Positions 7,586-14,702 of a stretch of DNA of 19,554 nucleotides are shown in pieces. Both the position numbers and the translations under genes were made by a program. Where the stretch lies: the NCBI GenBank assembly GCA_002366545.1, contig DFBH01000067.1, positions 1,276 to 20,829 on the forward strand, written 5' to 3'. Numbering within the stretch: position 1 is the first letter of the stretch; every line of letters begins with the position of its first letter. The notes below the pieces were generated by a model. The model was not told where the DNA came from and did not search any database. It saw only the letters and a list, made by a program, of their open reading frames with translations. The stretch is from Candidatus Oleimmundimicrobium americanum (GTDB taxonomy: Bacteria; Actinomycetota; Aquicultoria; UBA3085; Oleimmundimicrobiaceae).

Positions 7586-7855
7586 ATGCAGAACTTTTTT
7601 CTTGCAGTTGGTTTAATTTTAGTCACTAATGCTTTTATTTGTCTTTTTAGAGCAATTATAGGGCCAACTCTTCCCGATAGGATAGTGGCAATTAACATAG
7701 TTGGGACAAAGACACTGGTTATTTTGGTTTTGATAGCTTATATCTTTGGCCAACATATGTATATAGACACGGCTTTTGTTTATGCATTGCTCAACTTTAT
7801 CGTAACGGTGGCTGTAGCCAGGTATCTTGAAACAGGAGGATTGCCCAGTGCTTGA
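7586..7855 (+). CDS. mrpF: Mrp-type antiporter subunit MrpF
   Basis: This 89-residue protein has three membrane helices. The family motif GPTLPDRIVAINIVGT (26-41) and YIDTAFVYALLNF (59-71) identify MrpF/MbhB. It follows mrpE after two bases and overlaps the start of mrpG by eight bases. Confidence 0.93.
   Translation: MQNFFLAVGLILVTNAFICLFRAIIGPTLPDRIVAINIVGTKTLVILVLIAYIFGQHMYIDTAFVYALLNFIVTVAVARYLETGGLPSA
7834..7839 (+). promoter_or_regulatory. Shine-Dalgarno site that fixes the mrpG start
   Basis: AGGAGG lies eight bases before GTG 7848. It excludes the in-frame upstream TTG at 7827, which would start before this site. Confidence 0.8.
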
Positions 7856-8204
7856 TATTTTCATAAATACTTTGGTGATTATTTTTGCGTGTATAGGAAT
7901 ATTTTTTTTCCTTGTAGGGACGCTGGGTTTAATCCGTTTACCCGATGTTTATACCCGTCTCCATGCCGGAACAAAATGTGACACTTTGGGTGCCGGTTCC
8001 ATCCTTTTCGCTCTTGCTATTTATGAGAGGTTTTCTATAAATGGTTTAAAGATGGTTGTTTTAGCTTTTTTAGTTATGGTGGCAAGCTCAACAACGGGAC
8101 ATGCAATTTCTCGCGCGGCTTATAAAATTGGTATCATGCCTTGGCGAAAAAAAGTTTTAGATGTTTTCCCGGAGGAGGAGAGCGAAAATGTTACGGAGTC
8201 TTGA
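7848..8204 (+). CDS. mrpG: Mrp-type antiporter subunit MrpG
   Basis: This 118-residue protein has three membrane helices. The motif GTLGLIRLPDVYTRLHAGTK (24-43) with CDTLGAGSILFA identifies MrpG/MbhC. The start is taken as GTG 7848, eight bases after AGGAGG, rather than a longer frame from TTG 7827. The charged tail (EEESENVTES) overlaps the next gene by 17 bases. Confidence 0.93.
   Translation: MLDIFINTLVIIFACIGIFFFLVGTLGLIRLPDVYTRLHAGTKCDTLGAGSILFALAIYERFSINGLKMVVLAFLVMVASSTTGHAISRAAYKIGIMPWRKKVLDVFPEEESENVTES
8171..8180 (+). promoter_or_regulatory. Shine-Dalgarno site that fixes the MbhD-like start
   Basis: GGAGGAGGAG lies seven bases before ATG 8188 and inside the 3' end of mrpG. It argues against a start at ATG 8161. 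Confidence 0.8.
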
Positions 8205-8433
8205 TGTTTTGCTTCTCATTTTTTTGTTGGTAACTGCGATTGGGGTAGTTTGCACAAAGGATTTACTTGGGGCCGCAATTATTTTTTCGGCTTATAGCTT
8301 TACTATGGCTATAGTTTGGCAGCAGTTAGGTGCGCCGGATTTAGCATTGACGGAAGCGGCGGTTGGCGCCGGGGTTACCACCGTTTTATTTTTAATTGCT
8401 ATTAGTCGCACCGTGCGGAGGGAAGACGAGTGA
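8188..8433 (+). CDS. MbhD-like (DUF4040) subunit, equivalent to part of the MrpA C-terminus
   Basis: This 81-residue protein has two to three membrane helices. The motif GAPDLALTEAAVGAGVTT (48-65) is the hallmark of DUF4040/MbhD, a NuoJ-like piece. In Bacillus-type Mrp it is fused to the C-terminus of MrpA, and in Mbh/Mbs complexes it is a separate subunit. Here it is separate. The start is ATG 8188 with GGAGGAGGAG upstream. The stop overlaps the next GTG by four bases (GTGA). Confidence 0.88.
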   Translation: MLRSLDVLLLIFLLVTAIGVVCTKDLLGAAIIFSAYSFTMAIVWQQLGAPDLALTEAAVGAGVTTVLFLIAISRTVRREDE

Positions 8434-9164
8434 AAAAAGGGATAATAATATTTGCTGTGTTTTTATTTTGGCTTTTATTAGTAAGCGCTATGGTGTCTTT
8501 GCCTCCAATGGGAAGTCCCGAAAACCCGGCTTATAGTCACATCGTTCCCCGTTATCTTGAGGAAGGGGTAGAAGAAGCGGGAGCCCATAATATTATAACG
8601 GGTATCATCTTAAATTATAGGGGTTATGACACGATGGGTGAAGTTACGGTTATATTAACAGCCCTCATGGGTGTTTTGGCCGTTTTGGGTCGAGAAAACC
8701 TTCTTCACCACACCTCGAAAGTGGACGAATCAACCATTGAAAGGAGCGTTATCGTAAAATGCGTTGTTCGCTTGCTCGTTCCTTTCATAATTTTATTTGC
8801 TCTCTATATAATCCTTCATGGGGCCGAGTCGCCGGGCGGGGGATTCCAGGGCGGAGCTATTTTAGGCGCCAGCGTTATCGCGCTTACATTGACCTTTGGG
8901 TTTAGCTTGACGGTAAAAAAATTACCCTTAAAATACAGAACGGTGTTTGAAAGTGCAGGGCCACTTGGTTTTTTTATTTCAGGTGTGATTGGCCTGTTTT
9001 GCGGTTTGAATTTTTTAACTTATATAATTCCCTCCGTGGCTCCGGCTTATCAAGATTTAATTCGTCATTTATTGCTTCTTATTATTGAGATAGGCATAGG
9101 GGTTGGCGGCGGGACGATAATTGCTTCAGTATTTCTCGCAATGGAAAAGGTGGGGAAAGAATGA
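8430..9164 (+). CDS. mrpB: MbhE-MrpB fusion subunit of the Mrp-like complex
   Basis: This 244-residue protein is in two parts. Residues 1 to about 90 resemble MbhE and the extreme C-terminus of MrpA: an N-terminal helix, then a conserved loop with NYRGYDTMGE (62-71) and a second helix. Residues about 105-240 are MrpB/MbhF, with LYIILHGAESPGGGFQGGAI (125-144) and three further membrane helices. In many Mbh-type operons these are two genes, so this is a fusion. It overlaps its neighbours by four bases on each side (GTGA and ATGA), indicating coupled translation within the cluster. Confidence 0.9.
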   Translation: MKKGIIIFAVFLFWLLLVSAMVSLPPMGSPENPAYSHIVPRYLEEGVEEAGAHNIITGIILNYRGYDTMGEVTVILTALMGVLAVLGRENLLHHTSKVDESTIERSVIVKCVVRLLVPFIILFALYIILHGAESPGGGFQGGAILGASVIALTLTFGFSLTVKKLPLKYRTVFESAGPLGFFISGVIGLFCGLNFLTYIIPSVAPAYQDLIRHLLLLIIEIGIGVGGGTIIASVFLAMEKVGKE

Positions 9165-9538
9165 ACGATTTAACTGAGTTATTCAACAAGCTTTTTGTAA
9201 ATTTTAATTATATCGTTGCCGCGACACTTTTTGTGATTGGTCTTTATACTGTTATTGCGAAATCGAATCTCATAAAAAAATTTATGGGTTTAAATATCAT
9301 AGAGACATCGGTGTTTCTCTTTATAGTCTCCAGCGGAGCGATAGTTGGAGGTAAAGCACCTATTATCGGAGAAGGGGTAAGTTCTAAAACAGCTTTTGTT
9401 AATCCCATTCCCCAAGCTCTCATTCTTACCGGAATCGTTGTTGCAATGAGCACAACGGCGGTTGCCCTTTCTTTGATGATTAAATTGTATGAGCAATGTG
9501 GAACGTTAAATGCGGATAAATTAAAGGAGCTAAAGTAA
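9161..9538 (+). CDS. mrpC: Mrp-type antiporter subunit MrpC (NuoK-like)
   Basis: This 125-residue protein has three membrane helices (about 15-33, 42-63 and 84-108). KKFMGLNIIETSVFLFI (39-55) and NPIPQALILTGIVVA (81-95) are typical of MrpC/NuoK. It starts at ATG inside the preceding stop (ATGA) and ends three bases before mrpD. The short Cys-containing cytoplasmic tail is not part of the family core. Confidence 0.94.
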   Translation: MNDLTELFNKLFVNFNYIVAATLFVIGLYTVIAKSNLIKKFMGLNIIETSVFLFIVSSGAIVGGKAPIIGEGVSSKTAFVNPIPQALILTGIVVAMSTTAVALSLMIKLYEQCGTLNADKLKELK

Positions 9539-9541
9539 AGC

Positions 9542-11074
9542 ATGATAGAATTTTCGCAACATTGTCCGGTTCTTATGACGATAACTCTTATAATTGGAGG
9601 GGCTCTTACCCCCATAGTTAGCATATCGAGAAAGAAATTTTCTTTTTGGTGGGCTTTTTTCGTTTCCCTTTTAGCTTTTTTCTTTTGCTCCTGCGCTGTC
9701 TGGAGACTTTATACCATGGGCCCGATAAGTTATTGGTTAAGTGGTTGGGAGCCTCCTTACGGCATTGAAGTTTATTTTGACTATGTTTCTACCATTACTT
9801 TTTTAATGACTGCTTTGGGTATACTCGTTATTGTTTATTCAAAGAGATATATTCTCCACGATATCTCTGAAGAAAAACTTCCAACGTATTACACATTGGT
9901 TTTGCTTATATTGGGTGGTATGGTTGGATTCTCTGTTACAGGAGACATGTTTAACCTCTACGTTTTTCTTGAGATACTTTCACTTTCCGGATACGCTCTT
10001 ATTGCCATTACGGAAGAGAAACTTAACGCCATGGCAAGCTTTAAATACCTGGTTATGGGGTCAGTGTCCTCCGTCAGTGTTTTGCTTGGGGTAGCCCTTC
10101 TTTACAACGTGACCGGAACCTTAAATATGGCTGATATTGCTCTCAGATTGCAGCAATTTGGACCAACTACAGCAGTATATGTGGCCTTAGTTTTATTTAT
10201 TATTGGATTTAGCGTTAAAGCAGCTCTTTTCCCTGTGCATGCATGGCTTCCCGATGCTCATGCGTTAGCTCCCTCGCCGGTTAGCGCTTTGCTCTCCGGC
10301 CTTGTAATTAAGATTGGCATTGTGGGGATGTTAAGGGTTCTTTATTGTGTATACAAACTGGGGGGCCCTGTAGATTTTACTTCTGTAACAAATTTTATGG
10401 GTTGGCTTGCTGCAGTTACTGTATTAGTCGGCGCGTTTTTTGCGTTTTTCCAGGACGATATAAAGATGATTTTTGCTTATTCGAGCATATCCAACATAGG
10501 ATATATCCTCATGGGTATAAGTTTGGTTTCCTTTACTCAGCCGGAAAGAGGTTATCTTGGTATGATGGGGGGCTTGGTTCATGTTTTTAATCACGCGATA
10601 ATTAAATCAACGCTGTTTTTGTGTGCAGGTGCTTTAATTTATAAGACGGGTTTTCGCAAGTTGAGCGATTTGCGAGGTATAGGAAAAAAAATGCCCATAA
10701 CCTGCGGAGTTTTAACGATTGCAGCCCTTTCCATTGCCGGGATTCCCCCGACGGCAGGTTTTATTTGTAAATGGTATATCATTCTTGGAACCATAGAATT
10801 TGGTAAGCCAATTTTTGCTGTTGCCTTGTTGCTGGGGGCTATGCTTGTATTTGCTTACTATATAAAAATTATAAACGCTCTTTTTTTTAGGGAGCCAAAT
10901 GAGTCTATCACAGAAGTAGATGAAGCTCCTTTAAGTATGTTGGTGCCAATAATAATTCTGGCGATAGGTTGTTTGGTAATGGGCATCTTTGCGTATCTAC
11001 CTTTGGCTGTAATAAGACCGGCGGCAGCCACGATGCTTGGTTTGCCGTCAACGTATTTGCCGCTTGGTGGGTAA
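9542..11074 (+). CDS. mrpD: Mrp-type antiporter subunit MrpD
   Basis: This 510-residue protein has about 14 membrane helices and is a proton-conducting NuoL/M/N family member. The key charged residues of the membrane channel are all present: Glu144 (TM5, YVFLEIL), Lys226 (TM7, GFSVKAALFP), Lys257 (TM8, LVIKIGI), Lys355 (HAIIKS) and Lys410 (GFICKWY). The signature HAWLPDAHALAPSPVSALLSG (233-253) is canonical MrpD. It is the first of three MrpD/NuoM/NuoN-like genes in a row. Confidence 0.93.
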   Translation: MIEFSQHCPVLMTITLIIGGALTPIVSISRKKFSFWWAFFVSLLAFFFCSCAVWRLYTMGPISYWLSGWEPPYGIEVYFDYVSTITFLMTALGILVIVYSKRYILHDISEEKLPTYYTLVLLILGGMVGFSVTGDMFNLYVFLEILSLSGYALIAITEEKLNAMASFKYLVMGSVSSVSVLLGVALLYNVTGTLNMADIALRLQQFGPTTAVYVALVLFIIGFSVKAALFPVHAWLPDAHALAPSPVSALLSGLVIKIGIVGMLRVLYCVYKLGGPVDFTSVTNFMGWLAAVTVLVGAFFAFFQDDIKMIFAYSSISNIGYILMGISLVSFTQPERGYLGMMGGLVHVFNHAIIKSTLFLCAGALIYKTGFRKLSDLRGIGKKMPITCGVLTIAALSIAGIPPTAGFICKWYIILGTIEFGKPIFAVALLLGAMLVFAYYIKIINALFFREPNESITEVDEAPLSMLVPIIILAIGCLVMGIFAYLPLAVIRPAAATMLGLPSTYLPLGG

Positions 11075-11080
11075 AGGAGG
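11074..11080 (+). promoter_or_regulatory. Shine-Dalgarno site that fixes the start of the second MrpD-like gene
   Basis: AAGGAGG lies eight bases before ATG 11089. It rules out a longer reading from 10969, which would overlap mrpD by about 100 bases. Confidence 0.8.
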
Positions 11081-11088
11081 GTGATGAA

Positions 11089-12579
11089 ATGGAAGTTTAT
11101 AGTATAAGACCTTTGCTTGCGCCGATGATTTCAATTGTATGTGCTATTTTAATTTTTTGGCGGGGAGACAATACTTTTCTAAGAAGATCTCTCAGTATTT
11201 CAGCCTCCATAATTAAGTGGATTGTTGTTTTCTCAATGCTCCCCGGTTCCTTGGCGGGAAAGATTTATGTGACGCAGCTTGTTCCTTTTACTCCCGGTAT
11301 CAGTATCCTGTTGAGGGTCGATGCCTTGGGAATGTTCTTTGGGATGGTATCATCAACCCTTTGGGTTATAACCACCATTTATGCCATAGGTTATATGGAA
11401 GGAGAACACGCGCGAAAGCGGTTTTTTGCCTTTTTTGCTCTATGTGTTTCAACTACGGTGGGAATAGCTTTTGCCGGCAACATGTTTACTTTATTTGTGT
11501 TCTATGAAATGTTAACGGTTTGTACTTATCCGTTGGTAATTCACGAAGAGACCCCCGAAGCCATGAAGGCGGGTAGAAAATACTTGGTGTATACCCTTAC
11601 GGGTGGTTCTTTTATTTTATTTGCTACGGCGCTGACCTTTTCTTTGAGTGGCACAGTTTCCTTTTCGCAGCCGGGGATTCTTTCGATAAATAGTGGGGTT
11701 GGCATCCTGGCTGTGTTGTTTGCCATGTTTATGCTTGGTTTTGGTGTAAAATCGGCAATTATGCCTCTTCATGGTTGGTTGCCCAGTGCCATGGTCGCGC
11801 CCACACCTGTTAGCTCCTTACTGCATGCGGTAGCTGTGGTGAAAGCTGGTGTTTTTGGAATTACCAGAGTAACCTACAACATTTTTGGGGTATCGTTGCT
11901 TAAGGAGATGGCATCGAAGGGGATAAATGTTGCATATATTTTAATGTGGGCAGCAATGATTACAATTATTTGCGGTTCCCTTATGGCCTTGATGCAAGAC
12001 AACCTCAAAAAGAGGCTTGCTTATTCTACCATAAGTCAGCTTTCTTATATTGTGTTGGGCGTTTCTCTTTTAACTCCGGATGGGGCCGCGGGTGGAATCG
12101 TTCATATTGTAAATCAAGCATTTATGAAGATAACTATGTTTTTTGTAGCGGGGGCAATTTATAAAAAAACACACAAGAAAAATATAAGCGAGATGCATGG
12201 GATAGGGCATAAGATGCCGATAACGATGGCAACATTTACTGTTGCCTCTTTAGGTATGATGGGACTTCCGCCCACAGCGGGATTTATAAGTAAATGGTAT
12301 TTATGTTTGGGGGCGCTGGATGCAGGTCAGATTATAGCTGTGGTTGTCCTGTTGATAAGCTCTTTTTTAAATGCCGCATACTTTTTACCCATTGTTTATA
12401 GGGCTTACTTTGTAAAGCCTCCGGATGGGGATGTGACAACGGATGAAGCACACTGGACGCTCCTTTTGCCGTGTGTTATTTGCTCTCTTTATGTTATTGC
12501 TCTGGGCCTATTTGCAGATTTACCATTTGTCCCTTTGGCACTGGTTCGCGAAGCTGTAAAGCAATTTTTTGTTTTATAG
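11089..12579 (+). CDS. Second MrpD/NuoM/NuoN-like antiporter subunit
   Basis: This 496-residue protein has about 14 membrane helices. Channel residues are Glu140 (TLFVFYEM), Lys221 (GFGVKSAIMP), Lys252 (VVKAG), Lys347 (QAFMK) and Lys402 (GFISKWYL), so it is complete for proton transfer. Differences from MrpD are LPSAMVAPTPVSSLLH in place of LPDAH-APSPVSALL, and Gln in place of the TM10 His (NQAF instead of NHAF). The start ATG 11089 is set by AAGGAGG. It is closer to the third paralogue than to mrpD: both have GYM(E/K)GEHA, HEETPEA and a YFLPIVY end. This suggests a local duplication. Confidence 0.9.
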   Translation: MEVYSIRPLLAPMISIVCAILIFWRGDNTFLRRSLSISASIIKWIVVFSMLPGSLAGKIYVTQLVPFTPGISILLRVDALGMFFGMVSSTLWVITTIYAIGYMEGEHARKRFFAFFALCVSTTVGIAFAGNMFTLFVFYEMLTVCTYPLVIHEETPEAMKAGRKYLVYTLTGGSFILFATALTFSLSGTVSFSQPGILSINSGVGILAVLFAMFMLGFGVKSAIMPLHGWLPSAMVAPTPVSSLLHAVAVVKAGVFGITRVTYNIFGVSLLKEMASKGINVAYILMWAAMITIICGSLMALMQDNLKKRLAYSTISQLSYIVLGVSLLTPDGAAGGIVHIVNQAFMKITMFFVAGAIYKKTHKKNISEMHGIGHKMPITMATFTVASLGMMGLPPTAGFISKWYLCLGALDAGQIIAVVVLLISSFLNAAYFLPIVYRAYFVKPPDGDVTTDEAHWTLLLPCVICSLYVIALGLFADLPFVPLALVREAVKQFFVL

Positions 12580-12626
12580 ATAAAAAGGTCATTTAAACTA
12601 GTTTTACACTTATGGGGGTGTTTAAC

Positions 12627-14159
12627 ATGTTAAAAGAAGTAAATTCTATCCTTCCCGTCTTGGCGGTTTTAATTCCTATGTTATTTTCAGCTTTAATATT
12701 TTTGTTGGGAGAGAAACATAGTCGTTGGTGGGGCTGGTTAAGTTTCATCGGTTCCGCATCGACTTTGTCTATTTTGCTGTTGATGTTGCCAGGCTCTTTG
12801 AAGGGGACAATTTTTAAGATTTATCTAATGATGATTGTCCCCGATGTTTGGATGTTCCTTAGGGTGGACCAATTTGGTTTGGTGTTGGGGATAAGCGCGG
12901 CGACGCTGTGGACTTTAGCTTCGTTGCACTCCATTGGTTATATGAAAGGAGAACACGCCTTAAAACGGTATTTTAGTTTCTTAATTCTTTGCCTTGCCTG
13001 GACGGCGGGAGTTGCAGCTTCAGGAAACTTATTTACGTATCTTATATTTTACGAGCTTTTTTCCATCACAACATATCCCCTTATTGTTCACGAAGAAACG
13101 CCTGAGGCATTGGCGGCCGGCAAAAAGTATATGATATATATCCTGGTGGGCTCATCCTTTCTCTTGTTTGCCATAATTTATACATATTTCTTGTCCGGGA
13201 CTTTGACGCTAAGTAAACCCGGGATACTTTTGCTTACGTACGGCCGTACCCCCCTGCTTATCCTCTTTTGGTGTTATATGCTTGGCTTTGGGGTAAAAGC
13301 GGCAGTTATGCCTCTTCATGGTTGGGTTCCCGATGCACATCCAATAGCTCCTGCTCCTTTTAGCGCCATTCTTTCAGGAATAATGGTTGCGGTTGGTGCT
13401 TTTGGAATAATGAGAACTGTTTTTAATGTCTTTGGAGCGACCTTAGTGAGAGAACTGGGCACGGGTATAATTATGGCTTATATCGTCTCCTTCACCATAG
13501 TTGTCTCATCTCTTTTTGCCTTGGATCAAGATAATTTGAAGCGGCGGTTGGCTTATTCAACCATTGGGCAAATGGGTTACATTATTCTTGGAACGGTTTT
13601 ATTGACGACATGTAGTGTGTGGGGTGCTATGGTTCATATTGCAAACCATGCCTTTATGAAGGGTACTTTGTTTTTGTGTGCCGGCAATATCATCAAACAA
13701 ACTGGCAAGCATAATATCAGCGAGATGCGTGGTATCGGTAAAAAACTTCCTTTAACAATGGCGGCGTTTACTGTCGCCGCATTGGGTATGATAGGGACAC
13801 CTCCTTTGGTGGGTTTCATAAGCAAGTGGTATTTGTGCCTCGGGTCTTTAGATGCCAATGAGGTTATCTTCGTTGTTGTCTTGTTGATAAGTTCTCTTCT
13901 CGGGGCGGCATACTTTTTACCCATTGTTTATACGGCTTTTTTTCAGAAATCTCGCGAGGAAGTTTCCATCGAGGCAGATGGTGGTCATGTAACGGCTGCG
14001 GCTGAAACCGGAGGCAGAAAGTCATTGGAGGCACCGAAAGTTATGATAATCCCGGTTTTACTTGGAGCCGCAGGAGTCTTTTTCGTTGGTTTATTTGCAG
14101 AAGTAAAATATTTTCCGCTCTCGTTAATAAAGATTGCGGCCAGTTTCTTTTTAAAGTAA
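12627..14159 (+). CDS. Third MrpD/NuoM/NuoN-like antiporter subunit, TM8 Lys replaced by Ala
   Basis: This 510-residue protein has about 14 membrane helices and clear paralogy to the gene before it. Present are Glu143 (FYELF), Lys224 (GFGVKAAVMP), Lys345 (HAFMKG) and Lys400 (GFISKWYL). At the position of the TM8 Lys, where the other three subunits read IKIG, VKAG and VKAG, this one reads VAVG. Ala255 is encoded by GCG at 13389-13391, two bases away from a Lys codon. A hydrophilic insert (about 440-470) precedes the last two helices. ATG 12627 is chosen over ATG 12612 because GGGGGTG (12614-12620) sits correctly before it. Confidence 0.88.
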   Translation: MLKEVNSILPVLAVLIPMLFSALIFLLGEKHSRWWGWLSFIGSASTLSILLLMLPGSLKGTIFKIYLMMIVPDVWMFLRVDQFGLVLGISAATLWTLASLHSIGYMKGEHALKRYFSFLILCLAWTAGVAASGNLFTYLIFYELFSITTYPLIVHEETPEALAAGKKYMIYILVGSSFLLFAIIYTYFLSGTLTLSKPGILLLTYGRTPLLILFWCYMLGFGVKAAVMPLHGWVPDAHPIAPAPFSAILSGIMVAVGAFGIMRTVFNVFGATLVRELGTGIIMAYIVSFTIVVSSLFALDQDNLKRRLAYSTIGQMGYIILGTVLLTTCSVWGAMVHIANHAFMKGTLFLCAGNIIKQTGKHNISEMRGIGKKLPLTMAAFTVAALGMIGTPPLVGFISKWYLCLGSLDANEVIFVVVLLISSLLGAAYFLPIVYTAFFQKSREEVSIEADGGHVTAAAETGGRKSLEAPKVMIIPVLLGAAGVFFVGLFAEVKYFPLSLIKIAASFFLK

Positions 14160-14195
14160 CGGTTGTATAATTTTTGAAAGAGAGGTATTGGATTA

Positions 14196-14678
14196 TTGAA
14201 AAAATTGTTGGCGTTTGTTCTCGTTATAATTTTTGTTCTTGCATCCGCTGGTATGGTTTTTGCTGGTTCGGAGGCAACTAATACTCGTGGTTACGAGGGA
14301 GAAATTGCTTCGGAACATCATGAAGTTGAAAACCAAGAAGCCGAACATAACGAACAGGAGCACCACGGAGTCCCTGTTACCTATTATATTCAATGGGTTC
14401 TTATCGCCTCTGTTTTTGGAGTGGCTCTTCAGTATATGTTTAAGAAGATTCGCGGGCAAAAAGAAGCCAAAACAGAAGGTTTATCGCTGGCTTATGTGGT
14501 TGTTGGTTTAGGGGTTTTAATATATGGGTTTGATTATCCGCAGGTTCTTATGGGCTATCACGAGCCCTTATTTTTGGGATATCTGAGATTGCTTTTTCTG
14601 TTAGTCAGTGGAATCCTGGTAACGATTTATGGTGTTTTGGGAAGATTTAAGAAGCAGTCAACGTTAAATAGTCACTGA
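14196..14678 (+). CDS. Unrecognised His/Glu-rich exported membrane protein within the Mrp cluster
   Basis: This is a 160-residue protein I do not recognise. A signal peptide at 1-23 (cleavage near MVFA-GS) is followed by an acidic, His-rich extracytoplasmic segment (about 24-60) with His41, His42, His51, His56 and His57 among many Glu. Three probable membrane helices follow (about 62-82, 95-113 and 126-148). The segment could bind divalent metal or buffer protons, but that is inference. It lies between the third MrpD-like gene and the NuoL-like gene, with 36- and 24-base gaps, so it is probably a subunit or assembly factor of the complex. The TTG start has AGAGGT nine bases upstream. Confidence 0.7.
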   Translation: MKKLLAFVLVIIFVLASAGMVFAGSEATNTRGYEGEIASEHHEVENQEAEHNEQEHHGVPVTYYIQWVLIASVFGVALQYMFKKIRGQKEAKTEGLSLAYVVVGLGVLIYGFDYPQVLMGYHEPLFLGYLRLLFLLVSGILVTIYGVLGRFKKQSTLNSH

Positions 14679-14702
14679 AATTTATATTAAAGGAGGAAGT
14701 TT

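Noticed and set aside
10969..11088. Longer N-terminus for the second MrpD-like protein
   Set aside because: It overlaps the conserved end of mrpD in another frame, and AAGGAGG precisely precedes ATG 11089.
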